From JAMXLJ01 sp036558745 (lineage in GTDB: Bacteria; Actinomycetota; Acidimicrobiia; IMCC26256; JAMXLJ01): a stretch of DNA of 64,000 nt. The position numbers were made by a program, and so were the translations under genes. The first letter of the stretch is position 1. The number at the start of each line of letters is the position of its first letter. The notes under the pieces were generated by a model. It had not been told where the DNA came from and did no database searches. It worked only from the letters and a program-made list of their open reading frames with translations. The DNA lies in NCBI GenBank assembly GCA_036558745.1, contig DATBEZ010000021.1, forward strand, positions 1-64,000. Direction: 5' to 3'. Positions 1 to 9,345 of the stretch are shown here, one piece after another.

Positions 1-148
1 GAACCGTTCGCCCGTGTTCGCTGCAAGACTGTTGCACTTCGCCGACAAGTACCACGGTCGCGTCGTCCACTCGGAGTCGGTGACGGTGCACCGTGGCGGA
101 GTGAAGAGCAGCCGCAGGGTGATCATCATCTACGAGGTCCGACCGTGA
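1..148 (+). CDS. C-terminal fragment of an unidentified protein
   Basis: The open frame runs in from the left edge and ends at TGA 146-148, giving the last 48 residues of a protein whose body lies outside the window. The fragment ends in an Ile-rich strand (IIIYEVRP) and has no motif I recognise. Its stop overlaps the GTG start of the next gene by four bases (GTGA), the same arrangement used by the next three junctions, so it is probably the upstream member of the same operon. No function can be given from the fragment. Confidence 0.7.
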   Translation, partial: NRSPVFAARLLHFADKYHGRVVHSESVTVHRGGVKSSRRVIIIYEVRP

Positions 149-1527
149 CGCGCCTGAAGCGATTGGCGCTCGCCGTCGTCGGCGCGCTCACGATCGCGGG
201 CGCGGCCGGGATCACGCCCGTCGGTGCGGCCGACGCGCCACCGGCCACTCCTGCGCCGGCGACGGCCGACGCGGGCGCGACCGCCACGACGACGCCGATC
301 AAGCACTTCGTCAGCGTCATGCAGGAGAACCACACGTTCGACAACTACTTCGGCACCTATCCGGGTGCCGACGGCATCCCGGCGAACGCCTGCATGCCCA
401 TCGACACGAAGGCTCCGAGCGCGACGAACTGCGTCAAGCCGTTCCGCATCGGGAAGCGGCCGATCTCCGACCTCGCCAGCGGGGTCGCGCCCTTCGACGC
501 CGCGTTCGGCAAGGGTGCGATGAACGGGTTCGTCGCCGCGCAGAGCACGAACGGTGTCGCGGTCGACCTGCCGATGGGCCACTACGACGACCGCGACATC
601 CCCTATTACTGGAACCTCGCCGACCAGTACGTGCTCTTCGACCGCTTCTTCACCTCGATCGGCGGCGGCAGCGTGTGGAACCACCTGTTCTGGGTGTCGG
701 GCCAGCCCGGCAACACCGCCGCGGGCGAGAGCGTGCCGGCCGACGGGTATCCCGCGTCGATCCAGACGATCTTCGACGAGCTCCAGGCCAAGGGCATCTC
801 GTGGAAGTTCTACGTGCAGAACTACGACCCCAACGTGAACTACCGCAGCGGGCGCGACACCAAGCGGGGCGCGCAGGTGCCGCGCGTGCCGCTGCTCGCG
901 ATGTCGCGCTTCCTCGACAACCCCGCGCTCAAGGCGCACATCGTCCCGCTGGACGAGTACTACAACGATCTCGAGCAGGGAACGCTGCCGGCGGTCTCCT
1001 ACATCGTGCCGTCGGGCAACAGCGAGCACCCGCCGGGCAACATCCAGAGCGGTCAGGCGTTCGTCCGCTCGATCGTGAACTCGCTGCAGCGCAGCACCGC
1101 GTGGCCGTCGAGCGCGCTGCTCCTGACCTACGACAGCTGGGGCGGCTGGTACGACCACGTCACTCCGCCCGCGGGCTACGGGTTCCGCAGCCCGGCGATC
1201 CTCGTGAGCGCGTACGCGCAACACGGCGCGGTCGACCACACCCAGCTCGACTTCACCTCGATCCTGAAGTTCATCGAGCGCAACTGGTCCCTGCCGGCGC
1301 TGCCGAAGCAGCGGGTGGTGGCGAACGACTTCGGCGACGCGTTCGCGTTCAACGTCGCGCCGCGGCCCGCTCAATTCGTCCCGTCGGTGCGCCACCCGGC
1401 GACGACACCCGCGCCCAAGCGCGGGATCATCTACTTCGCCTACGGCGGGGCGTTCATCTTCTCGGTCGTGCTCATCGCGGTCGCGGCGCGGTCGATGCGC
1501 CGCCGGACCATCGGCGCGGCGTCGTGA
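145..1527 (+). CDS. membrane-anchored phosphoesterase (phospholipase C / acid phosphatase family)
   Basis: 460 aa with a GTG start overlapping the preceding stop. Residues 1-29 form a signal peptide ending near GAA/DA. The phosphoesterase family (PF04185) signature follows at about 53-70, with E61-N62-H63 in the metal-binding MQENHTFDNYFG stretch. Further family motifs are YDSWGGWYDHV near residue 330 and the HP-rich region at SEHPPGN. Members hydrolyse phospholipids or phosphomonoesters outside the cell. Unlike free phospholipase C, this protein has a C-terminal hydrophobic segment (about 428-448) followed by RRR, so it should stay anchored with its catalytic domain outside. The next three genes are translationally coupled to it. 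Substrate unknown. Confidence 0.88.
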   Translation: MTRLKRLALAVVGALTIAGAAGITPVGAADAPPATPAPATADAGATATTTPIKHFVSVMQENHTFDNYFGTYPGADGIPANACMPIDTKAPSATNCVKPFRIGKRPISDLASGVAPFDAAFGKGAMNGFVAAQSTNGVAVDLPMGHYDDRDIPYYWNLADQYVLFDRFFTSIGGGSVWNHLFWVSGQPGNTAAGESVPADGYPASIQTIFDELQAKGISWKFYVQNYDPNVNYRSGRDTKRGAQVPRVPLLAMSRFLDNPALKAHIVPLDEYYNDLEQGTLPAVSYIVPSGNSEHPPGNIQSGQAFVRSIVNSLQRSTAWPSSALLLTYDSWGGWYDHVTPPAGYGFRSPAILVSAYAQHGAVDHTQLDFTSILKFIERNWSLPALPKQRVVANDFGDAFAFNVAPRPAQFVPSVRHPATTPAPKRGIIYFAYGGAFIFSVVLIAVAARSMRRRTIGAAS

Positions 1528-2774
1528 GCGCGCGCCTGCGTCTCGCGTTCGCGGCGATCGCCGCGGTGGTTCTCGTCGCGGTGGCCGCGCCCGCGTACGC
1601 GGCGACCACCGCGACCACGACGCCCAAGGCGAAGACACCGCCGCCGCCCCCGCGCCCGCACCCGAAGGTCAACCCCGACCTGCCGCCCGGGGTCCGGCTC
1701 CTGCGCATCGTCACCGTCCCGCCCATCGCCGGCGCGACGTTCACGTTCGGCGGCGTCACGACGACGACCGGCGATGCGGGCGACGCCCAGCTGTCGATCA
1801 CGGCGGCCCAGCGGAGCCAGCTCGTCGCCGACCGCAACGGCACGCTCACGCTCACGAACCCCACCGTCGCGGTCGACCCTGGGATCCGCTCCGTCTTCAC
1901 CGGCTGGAGCGGGAACGGGAGCTACCGGCAAGGCATCGAGACGCAGACCGCGACGTTTCGCACCGAGTACCTCGTCGGGTTCCGGTTCGTGAACCGGCGC
2001 GGTGCACCCGTGACGCCGAACCTGCTGCAGTCGATGCAGCTCCAGAGCAGCGTCGGCGAGACGATCGACCTGAAGACGGCCGACCCGATCTGGGTGCAGG
2101 GCAGTCAGGTCGTCACCGGGAGCCAGGGGCTCGAGGCACGCGACATCTTCTACAAGATCAACCGGGTCGTCGTGGCCGGGTCGAACGTCGTGAACAGCGC
2201 GCAGCAGCGGTTCTTCCCGAGCCAGACGAGCACGGTGAACGTGCGCCTCCTGTTCTATACGGTGCGCTTCGTCGCGACCGACGCGATGTTCGGCGGCGGT
2301 ATCGGCAAGGGCATCGACCTCCAGTACCCCGACGGCAGGGTCCGCCACGTCGACTTCGGCAAGGGCCACGCGGTGACGGTCGACGACATCCCGCGCGGCG
2401 ACTACCACGTCACCGTCATCGGCGGCGGCCTGAAGATGTCGCGGCCGGTCTCGATCTCACGTGACCAGCAAGCCGATCTCGACGTCATCAGCTACCTCGA
2501 CGTCGGCATCGTCGGCCTCGCCCTCGGCGCGGTCGCGCTGGCGGTGCTGTGGTTCGGTCTCCGCCTTCGCCAGCGCCACCGGGGACAGGACGCGCGCCCG
2601 ACCCGTCGGGCCAAGCGTCAAGAGCGCGCGGCGAAGCGGGAGCAGGCCCGTGAGGCCGCCGCGTTGGCAGCGGTGGGCGGCGACAACGGCGATCGGCCGG
2701 AGCGATCGAGCACCGAGGAATGGACGGAGAACGAGCGGTTCCTCGTCGAGAGCCGGACCCAGGAACCACGATGA
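1524..2774 (+). CDS. unknown type I membrane protein of the exoenzyme operon
   Basis: 416 aa. The GTG start at 1524 overlaps the upstream stop by 4 nt; the frame stays open further upstream, but only this start follows a signal peptide pattern (about 1-27, ending AYA). A proline-rich stretch (about 36-50) follows, then about 300 residues of beta-rich sequence of PEGA or carboxypeptidase-regulatory-like character, with FTGWSGNGSY near 130. One membrane helix near 335-355 is followed by a very basic, charged cytoplasmic tail of about 60 residues. I do not recognise the family. Sitting between a phosphoesterase and a glycosidase with matching topology, it may be a binding or scaffold subunit; that is inference. 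Confidence 0.8.
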   Translation: MSARLRLAFAAIAAVVLVAVAAPAYAATTATTTPKAKTPPPPPRPHPKVNPDLPPGVRLLRIVTVPPIAGATFTFGGVTTTTGDAGDAQLSITAAQRSQLVADRNGTLTLTNPTVAVDPGIRSVFTGWSGNGSYRQGIETQTATFRTEYLVGFRFVNRRGAPVTPNLLQSMQLQSSVGETIDLKTADPIWVQGSQVVTGSQGLEARDIFYKINRVVVAGSNVVNSAQQRFFPSQTSTVNVRLLFYTVRFVATDAMFGGGIGKGIDLQYPDGRVRHVDFGKGHAVTVDDIPRGDYHVTVIGGGLKMSRPVSISRDQQADLDVISYLDVGIVGLALGAVALAVLWFGLRLRQRHRGQDARPTRRAKRQERAAKREQAREAAALAAVGGDNGDRPERSSTEEWTENERFLVESRTQEPR

Positions 2775-4174
2775 GCCGGGTGGGTCCGCGGCTGGTCGCA
2801 GTGGTCGCCGCTGCGGTCGTGACCGCGACGCTCGCGGTCGCGGCGCCGGGAGGTGTCGCGGCGGGAGCCGCGCCGAGCGCGAGGCGTGCGGACACGCCGG
2901 CTCCAGGTGCCGTCCTCCCCACCGCGCGCGCCGGCCGGGTTCCGGTGCTCGCGTACTACTACATCTGGATGGACGGGAACTACTGGGAGCAGGGGAAGTC
3001 CGACCTGCCCGAGCTCGGCAAGTACTCGAGCGACGACACCCGGGTAATGCGCCAGCACATCGAGTGGGCCAAGGAAGCCGGGATCGACGGGTTCATCGTC
3101 AGCTGGAAGAACACGCCCCGTCTCGATCCGCGCCTCAAGGATCTCGTCGACATCGCGGAGCAGGAGAACTTCAAGCTCGCGATCATCTACGAAGGGCTCG
3201 ACAACAGTCGCAAGCCGCTGCCGGGCGGCGCGGCGACGGTCGCGAAGGATCTCGACTACTTCACCCAGACGTACGCGTCACGACCGCCGTTCCAGATCTT
3301 CGACAAGCCGCTCATCATCTGGTCCGGCACGTGGGAGTACAGCCCGCAGGACATCGCCGCGGTGACGGGACCGCGCCGGGCGAACCTCAAGATCCTCGCG
3401 TCCGAGAAGAACGTGAACGACTACGAGCGCATCGCCGACTCCGTCGACGGTGACGCCTACTACTGGTCGTCGGTCAACCCGAAGACCTACAAGGGCTACC
3501 TCGACAAGCTCACGCAGATGGGCCGGGCCATCAACACGCGCGGCGGTCTGTGGCTCGCGCCGGCCGCAGCCGGCTTCGACGCCCGCAAGATCGGCGGCAC
3601 CACGGTGGTGCCGCGCGACGACGGCAAGACGCTCGAGGCCGAGATCTCGGCTGCGATGGCGTCCAAGCCGGGTGCGCTCGCGTTGATCAGCTGGAACGAG
3701 TTCAGCGAGAACAGCCAGATCGAACCCAGCCGCAACTACGGCTTCCAGTACCTCAACGACGTCGGTGAGCGTCTCGGGAGTGGCGCGCCGATCCCCGATC
3801 CTCGCAGTGCCGGCGTCGGGTCCAACGTGGCCGACTCGGCCGACTCGAGCTCGTCGAACGGCAGCGGCTTCCCGATCGGGATCGTCGTCTTCCCTGCCTT
3901 CATCGTCTTCTTCGTGGTGTTGCTCTTCGTCGCCGGTCGGCGGGCCCGAGGCCCGGGCCGGCGCGGTCGGGGCGACGACGGACCCGGCGGCGGCAGCTGG
4001 CCCCCCGACGGCAGTCGCCCGCCCGCGCCGCCCGGCAGCCGGCGCGCCCGGCGGGAGGCCCGAAAGCGCTCGCGCTGGCGTGTCGGGCGCACCGCGGTGC
4101 CCCGAGTCGATCCCGTCCCCGCGCCGGGCGTGGGCCCGGCGCGCGAGCCCGAACCGTCGCGCGCGGAGGTGTGA
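2771..4174 (+). CDS. membrane-anchored GH99-like glycoside hydrolase
   Basis: 467 aa. The ATG at 2771 overlaps the preceding stop (ATGA). A signal peptide covers about 1-32. The catalytic domain starts at VPVLAYYYIWMDG and ends with the motif WNEFSE, where E310 and E313 sit three residues apart like the two catalytic glutamates in the NEWHE motif of GH99 endo-alpha-mannosidases; the following QIEPS also fits. A hydrophobic segment near 374-395 precedes an Arg/Pro/Gly-rich tail of about 70 residues. Known GH99 enzymes cleave internal alpha-mannosyl linkages; whether this one does is inferred. The same fold occurs fused to a phosphoesterase in the gene at 41459-44059. GH71 or other WbsX-type TIM barrels are the alternatives. 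Confidence 0.8.
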   Translation: MSRVGPRLVAVVAAAVVTATLAVAAPGGVAAGAAPSARRADTPAPGAVLPTARAGRVPVLAYYYIWMDGNYWEQGKSDLPELGKYSSDDTRVMRQHIEWAKEAGIDGFIVSWKNTPRLDPRLKDLVDIAEQENFKLAIIYEGLDNSRKPLPGGAATVAKDLDYFTQTYASRPPFQIFDKPLIIWSGTWEYSPQDIAAVTGPRRANLKILASEKNVNDYERIADSVDGDAYYWSSVNPKTYKGYLDKLTQMGRAINTRGGLWLAPAAAGFDARKIGGTTVVPRDDGKTLEAEISAAMASKPGALALISWNEFSENSQIEPSRNYGFQYLNDVGERLGSGAPIPDPRSAGVGSNVADSADSSSSNGSGFPIGIVVFPAFIVFFVVLLFVAGRRARGPGRRGRGDDGPGGGSWPPDGSRPPAPPGSRRARREARKRSRWRVGRTAVPRVDPVPAPGVGPAREPEPSRAEV

Positions 4175-6192
4175 GCACGGCCGACGACCCCGCGGCCATC
4201 TCGCGGCGGGCGTTCCTGGGTGCCGGGGCGGCGGCGCTCGGTGCCGCCGCGCTCGCGGGGTGCTCGGGCGGTTCGGGGAGCCGGCCCGCGGCGCCCGTGG
4301 TCGAGCCCGTCCCGTCTGATCTCACCTTCGACGACACGGCCCGTGTCGCGCTCGCGTGGCGTCCCGCACGCGGCGCGCGCACCTACGACGTCGAGCTCAA
4401 CGGCGGCGTCGTCGCGACGGGCGTGACCGGCACCGCGTTCGCGCTGGCGGCGGGTGACGGCGCGACCGGTCTCGCCGAGGGCGCGAACCGGTGGCGGGTG
4501 CGCGGGCGCGCGGGCGACACCGGGCCGTGGAGCCGGCCCGGCCACTTCACCGTGCACGTCGCCGCTCCGGTGCAGGCTCGGCGCTTCGACCACGAGGACG
4601 ACGGTGAGATCGACCTCACGACGCGTCGCATCAGCGGGACGACGCTCGCAGTGTCGGCCGCGGCCGCGCTCGGGGCGGGCAAGGGGCTGGTCATGAAGGG
4701 GACCGATCCCGCCGACGCGAGCGCGTCGAAGAACCACCTCCAGCAGCCGGTCGGGTCGTGCTGGGTGCGCCTCGCGGTCCGGCCGCAGCGGTGGGGCAGC
4801 TCCGGCGCGCGCGTGCATCTGGCCCGCGTGCACTCGCAGACCGCCAACGCGTCGGAGACGCTCGTGTGGACCACGGGCAAGGGCCTGGCCGTCAGCAGCG
4901 CGCCCGACACGTCGGTGCCGCTCGCGAAGGGTCAGTGGACGCAGGTGCAGGTGGGCGTGCGCGACGACGGCACCGTCGAGCTGTGGGCGTTCGACGGTCG
5001 CGCCGAACGGCGGGTCGTCGTGGCGCGCAACCCGTCGCTCGCCGGACCGGTCAAGGACACCATTGCGCTCGGCAACGAGCTGGTTCGCGTGGGCTCGACG
5101 TTCGAGGTCGACTTCGACGGCTTTGCGGTCGCGCAGCAGCGACTGCCGTGGGCGAACCCGCTCGCGCCGACGAAGCTCGACCGACCTATCCGTGTGGACC
5201 CGCGCGCGCTCGCGCCGCGCTTCAGCTTCTGCTTCGGCTCGTGCAACAACCCGAAGTCGGCCCCGTACGGCGCGACCGCGATGGGCGTCGCGGCCACGCT
5301 CGACCCCGACTTCCTCGTGCACCTGGGCGACTACGGCTACCCGGACAGCAACGCGTACCGCCAGACCGTGGCCGGGTACCAGGCGTTGTGGACCGACCTG
5401 TGGTTCGAGGAGCACCTCGCGCAGCTGAGCGTCAAGCCCTGGATCTACATCGCATCCGACCACGACATGGGCCGCAACGACTGCGACTCGACCACGTGCA
5501 ACCCGGTCGCGAGCCGCGCGTTCGCGACCTGGCAGAACAACGATCCCGCGGCCGACGGTCAGGGGCGCTACGGCAGCGTTCCGCTGGACGGCGGGCGGAT
5601 CCTGTTCATCTGGACCGAGGGCATCGCCTACCGGTCGCCGCTCTCGATGCCCGACGGTCCGAACAAGACGGTGCTGGGCCCCAAGCAGAAGGCATGGCTG
5701 ATCGGGTTGCTCGCGAGCACGACGGCGAAGCTCGTGATCCTCGCCTCGCAGACGTCGATCGGGTTCGTCACCGGCAGCGACTGGGCCCAGTACCCGACCG
5801 AACGGGCGGAGGTCATCGGCGCGTGTCAGCGCTCACCCGCGGGAGCGGTGCGCTTCGTCAGCGGCGACTACCACCACGCGACCTGGTCGCAATTCGGGCC
5901 CAAGGTCGCCGAGTGGGTCGCGGCGCCGATGGCGGAGTTCCCGGAGCCGATCGATCCGCCCGCGCCACTGGTCACCGAGTCCGCCGCGGCGGCGATCGGG
6001 CCGGGCTTCGCGAGCCGGCCCGACGCGATGAAGGCCGAGAGCTGGGCCGCGTTCAACCAGGCGTCGTCGGTCGGTCACGTCCTCATCGACGGGACGGCGG
6101 GCACGGCGACGTTCGAGGTGCTCGGCGCCGACGGCGCGGTCCGCACCGACGGGAAGGGCTTCGTCTTCCGCGAGGTGGTGCAGTACGCGTGA
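4171..6192 (+). CDS. phoD: PhoD-like alkaline phosphatase/phosphodiesterase, Tat lipoprotein
   Basis: 673 aa. The GTG start overlaps the upstream stop by 4 nt. The N-terminus has a twin-arginine motif (SRRAFLG, 11-17) followed by a lipobox LAGC with C31, so the protein should be exported folded and lipid-anchored. Residues about 50-340 are an accessory region with an FN3-like start and a LamG-like part. The PhoD metallophosphatase domain follows (FCFGSCNN, HLGDYGY, ASDHDMGRNDC, SGDYHHATW), with Asp/His ligands for Fe/Ca centres. PhoD enzymes release phosphate from phosphodiesters such as teichoic acids and phospholipids. It closes the operon; a strong hairpin begins inside its stop codon. Confidence 0.85.
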   Translation: MSTADDPAAISRRAFLGAGAAALGAAALAGCSGGSGSRPAAPVVEPVPSDLTFDDTARVALAWRPARGARTYDVELNGGVVATGVTGTAFALAAGDGATGLAEGANRWRVRGRAGDTGPWSRPGHFTVHVAAPVQARRFDHEDDGEIDLTTRRISGTTLAVSAAAALGAGKGLVMKGTDPADASASKNHLQQPVGSCWVRLAVRPQRWGSSGARVHLARVHSQTANASETLVWTTGKGLAVSSAPDTSVPLAKGQWTQVQVGVRDDGTVELWAFDGRAERRVVVARNPSLAGPVKDTIALGNELVRVGSTFEVDFDGFAVAQQRLPWANPLAPTKLDRPIRVDPRALAPRFSFCFGSCNNPKSAPYGATAMGVAATLDPDFLVHLGDYGYPDSNAYRQTVAGYQALWTDLWFEEHLAQLSVKPWIYIASDHDMGRNDCDSTTCNPVASRAFATWQNNDPAADGQGRYGSVPLDGGRILFIWTEGIAYRSPLSMPDGPNKTVLGPKQKAWLIGLLASTTAKLVILASQTSIGFVTGSDWAQYPTERAEVIGACQRSPAGAVRFVSGDYHHATWSQFGPKVAEWVAAPMAEFPEPIDPPAPLVTESAAAAIGPGFASRPDAMKAESWAAFNQASSVGHVLIDGTAGTATFEVLGADGAVRTDGKGFVFREVVQYA

Positions 6193-6218
6193 GCGGCGGC
6201 GTCACCGCCGCCGCTCAC
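6189..6218. terminator. bidirectional terminator hairpin
   Basis: Perfect 13-bp arms (GTGAGCGGCGGCG at 6189-6201 and its complement at 6206-6218) enclose a 4-nt loop. The hairpin starts in the stop codon of the PhoD-like gene and lies between two convergent genes. No U-tract follows, which is common in high-GC actinobacteria. Confidence 0.75.
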
Positions 6219-6244
6219 GAACCGCCCGGATCCCCTGGGAGGGA

Positions 6245-8785
6245 CTACTGGACCCGCGAGGTGCCGAACGCGGCGTCGTCGAACGCGACGTCGTAGGTAC
6301 GGCCGCTCTGCACCTCACCGATCTGCATCTTGCCGACGGGCGTCGTGCCGAGGTTCGCCGTGGTCGTCGACAACGCGGTGACCTTCACCCCGTCGAGCCA
6401 CACCTCGATGACGCTCGCGGTGCCGTTGATCACCGTGTGCAGCTCGAGCTCGTGCCACCCGCTGCCCGGCGCCACCACGACCGAGCTGTTCGTGGTCGTC
6501 GCGGCGACGTCGTTGCGCACGCCGAGCTGGCCCGTCGCGGTGACGAACACGTAGGCGAGCGACCCGTCGGCGGCCGTCCGGTGACGGAGGATGTTGACCT
6601 GGCTCGCCGAGCTCTTCACGTTGAACCACACCCGCGAGTACGCGTCGGTGTAGGTGGAGGGCATCGTCTTCTTGGCGTACGTGTTGCCCACAGTGGTGTT
6701 GCCCTCGGCCGCGAACGCGCCGCTGTGGGTCGTCGTGCCCTCGACGGTGAGGCCGCCCGACGACGTCCACGCCGAGAGGTTCCCGGCCTCGAACCCGTCG
6801 GTGAAGATCGGCGCGGTGCCGCTCGGTATCGTCACCGTCGTCGTCGCGCTCGGCGCCGAGGGGTTGCCCGCACCGTCACGGGCGACGACCTGGTAGCCGT
6901 AGGTCGCGCCCGCCGCGACCGTGCTGTCGACGTAGCCCGTCACGGTGCCTGCCGTGCTGCCGATCGTGGTGCCGTTGCGGAGCACGTCGTAGCCCGCGAT
7001 TCCGCTCGGGTCGGACGCGGCCGCCCACGACAGCGAGACGCTGCTGGCGCTGGGCGTCGCGGTGAGCCCGGTGGGCGCCGCGGGCGGTGTGGTGTCGATC
7101 GTCCATGACGCGGTGGCTGGGGTCGGGTCGGTCTGGCCGTTGAGCGACGCCGTCACCGAGAAGGTGTGGCCGCCGGTCGCGAGGCCCGCGTAGCTCACCG
7201 GGCTCGTGCACGCCGAGGCCGCGCCGGCGTCGAGCTTGCACTGGAACGTCGCGCCTTGCAGTGACGAATGGAACGTGAACGACGCCGACGTCGAGTTGGT
7301 GAGCGCGGCGGGTCCGCTGTCGATCACGGTGTCGGGCGCGACCGCCCCGGAGAAGTCGTAGGTCTGAACGTCGAACGTGCGGCCGAGCTCGTCGGTCGGC
7401 GCCACCGTGACCGTGGTGCCGTTCACGCTCACCTTGAGGAAGTGGTACACGCGTGCGGCCGAGTCGGGCGCGGTGGCGCTGCCGCACTTCGAGCCCTTCG
7501 ACTTCGACGGCGACCACCCGATGCCGTACTTGTCGAACGCCTGGCACGGGTTCTCACCGATCGGCTGCAGCGTCCCGCCGCCGCCACCGGTGATGTAGTT
7601 CGGGAACGTTCCCGGCGTGCCCGGGACGTTGCGCTCGTAGAGGTGAGCGTGGCCGCTGAAACCGAGCTTCACGCCGTTGGACGCGAGCAGCCCCTCGAGG
7701 CTGTTCGGTCCCTGCAGGAACGTGTCGGAGTTCTGCGCCTTCTGGTCGGAGTACATCGGGTAGTGCCAAAAGGCGAACTTCAGGCCGCCCGGGTGTGCCG
7801 CGAGGTCCTGCTCGAGCCAGGTGCGCTCGGGCGTGCCCGGCGCCCAGTGGGCCGCGTAGTCGTTCGCGTAGACCGAGCCGGTGCCGACGTTGCCGTCGGC
7901 CCAGTCGGCCGAGAGCACGTAGAAGCGCGCGTTCCCGGCGTTGAACGCGTACCACGAGCTCGGGTACGACGCCGAAGAAGTCCCGTTCACGCAGCAGTAG
8001 GTGTCCATCACGTAGCGGCCGCCCGAGGTCGAAGCTGCGGTCGTCTCGGGCCAGTTCACCTGCTCGGTGCTGCGCGACGCGGTCGTCGACGAGATGCCGT
8101 GGTTGCCAGCGGTGACGAACAGCGGGATCGAACGCCCGGGCACGGTCCAGAACGTCGGCCCGAAGATCGCGCTGATGTTCGCGCCGTGCTGCTGCAGGTC
8201 GCCGTAATTGGTCTGGCTGCCTGACGGGTACCCGTTGTCGCCCACCGTGACCGCGAATTGCACGCCGCTGTTCGCGACCTGGTTGAGCAGATTGGTCTGG
8301 TCGGTGCTGTTGCCGTTCGCGTCGGTCTGACCCCAGTCACCGAAGACCGCGAACGAGTACGGCTGCGAGCCCACAGGCACTTGGGTGTTGAACTGCGGTG
8401 AGGGATCGCTGCCGAGCAGATCCGTCGTCGTGAGGAACGGGCGGTAGCAATACCGTCCTGACGCGGGCAGGCTCAGCACCGCGGCCCACTGGTACTCGGA
8501 CACGTTGTTGACGGTGATGCTCGTCCGCGCCGCGTTCACCACGTTCGTCGGCGTGCACGAGCCGTTCGTCACCGCGCCCCACTTGACCGAGGCCGTCGTC
8601 GCGGACCGGTCGGTCGCGAAGTTCACGGTCATCGAGTTGCCGACCGCATCGGTGAGGTACGGGTAGCGCCGCAGCTGTGCGGCGGTCGCCGCCCCCGCCG
8701 GCGTCGCGCTGACCGCAACCGCGGCCAGGCCGAACCCGAAAACGAGCGCGGAAACCCATGCCCCGAACACCCTGCGTCGCCCCAT
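6245..8785 (-). CDS. secreted metallophosphoesterase with FN3 and C-terminal lectin-like domain
   Basis: 846 aa from the ATG at 8785; the frame continues upstream, but this start gives a clean signal peptide (MGRRRVFG to about residue 31). A purple-acid-phosphatase-like N-terminal Ig domain leads into a calcineurin-type phosphoesterase with GDWGQ, GDNGYPSG, GNHG, HYPMYS and GHAHLYERN, the metal-ligand motifs. After about residue 480 come an Ig-like repeat, a fibronectin type III domain (PPAAPTGLTATPS to about 640) and a final ~170-residue jelly-roll-like domain starting FTDGFEAGN. It probably frees phosphate from extracellular organic phosphates, with the tail binding a polymer. It converges on the phosphoesterase operon, which suggests a shared phosphate-scavenging role. 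Confidence 0.85.
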   Translation of the reverse strand: MGRRRVFGAWVSALVFGFGLAAVAVSATPAGAATAAQLRRYPYLTDAVGNSMTVNFATDRSATTASVKWGAVTNGSCTPTNVVNAARTSITVNNVSEYQWAAVLSLPASGRYCYRPFLTTTDLLGSDPSPQFNTQVPVGSQPYSFAVFGDWGQTDANGNSTDQTNLLNQVANSGVQFAVTVGDNGYPSGSQTNYGDLQQHGANISAIFGPTFWTVPGRSIPLFVTAGNHGISSTTASRSTEQVNWPETTAASTSGGRYVMDTYCCVNGTSSASYPSSWYAFNAGNARFYVLSADWADGNVGTGSVYANDYAAHWAPGTPERTWLEQDLAAHPGGLKFAFWHYPMYSDQKAQNSDTFLQGPNSLEGLLASNGVKLGFSGHAHLYERNVPGTPGTFPNYITGGGGGTLQPIGENPCQAFDKYGIGWSPSKSKGSKCGSATAPDSAARVYHFLKVSVNGTTVTVAPTDELGRTFDVQTYDFSGAVAPDTVIDSGPAALTNSTSASFTFHSSLQGATFQCKLDAGAASACTSPVSYAGLATGGHTFSVTASLNGQTDPTPATASWTIDTTPPAAPTGLTATPSASSVSLSWAAASDPSGIAGYDVLRNGTTIGSTAGTVTGYVDSTVAAGATYGYQVVARDGAGNPSAPSATTTVTIPSGTAPIFTDGFEAGNLSAWTSSGGLTVEGTTTHSGAFAAEGNTTVGNTYAKKTMPSTYTDAYSRVWFNVKSSASQVNILRHRTAADGSLAYVFVTATGQLGVRNDVAATTTNSSVVVAPGSGWHELELHTVINGTASVIEVWLDGVKVTALSTTTANLGTTPVGKMQIGEVQSGRTYDVAFDDAAFGTSRVQ

Positions 8786-8994
8786 CACACCCCGCCCCTT
8801 CGCCCCGGACACACGGGACTTGGTCTCCCAAGTGCCGCGCATACGCCAACCCACCCGACAGTTTACGAACTGGATGGCTCTACGTCACCTCGCCTGTCCG
8901 GGATTGTGCGGAGGGAACACAGATGCCCCACTGTGACGTTCGACCCTGGTGACCGTTGCGTCACGCGGCGCAGGGTGTGCGGAAGGCGGAGGAC

Positions 8995-9345
8995 GTGTCG
9001 AAGGGGACCGCCGTGGGCACGACACGGGGCATGGGAGCGAACGAGGGCACGCTGAGCCTGCTCCCCGAGCCGCCGTCGCGGACCCGGCGCGTCGCGCGCC
9101 ACCCGGACCTCGCCGCACAGTTGACGGTCCGCGCGTTACGACTCGCGCTGAGTGAGGGCGGGGGTCCGCTGCGTCACGTCACCGCGCTCGAGCGTCTCGC
9201 TCGCGGCGATCGGGCTGCGCTCCTACGGGCCCTCCAGCGGGTCGACGGCGAGGACGAGGGCGTCGATGCCCGGGCCCGGACGCTGCTGACGAAGACCCTC
9301 GAGCGCCTCGACGCGGCCGCGTTCGACGAGCGCCGCCCGGCCTGA
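8995..9345 (+). CDS. hypothetical small helical protein
   Basis: 116 aa from a GTG preceded by GGAGG, only 2 nt away, so the start is uncertain; the frame also has a TTG at 8956 and an ATG at 9031. The product is hydrophilic and Ala/Leu/Arg-rich. Residues about 40-110 look like three amphipathic helices (for example LTVRALRLAL and ARTLLTKTLERLD). I recognise no family. A competing frame lies on the opposite strand, but this one has better codon-position bias. It stands alone between the metallophosphatase and the sulfatase. Confidence 0.5.
   Translation: MSKGTAVGTTRGMGANEGTLSLLPEPPSRTRRVARHPDLAAQLTVRALRLALSEGGGPLRHVTALERLARGDRAALLRALQRVDGEDEGVDARARTLLTKTLERLDAAAFDERRPA

Noticed and set aside
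130..1638. 502-codon minus-strand frame opposite the phosphoesterase
   Set aside because: Same kind of antisense shadow; the plus strand has the clear PF04185 motif and signal peptide.
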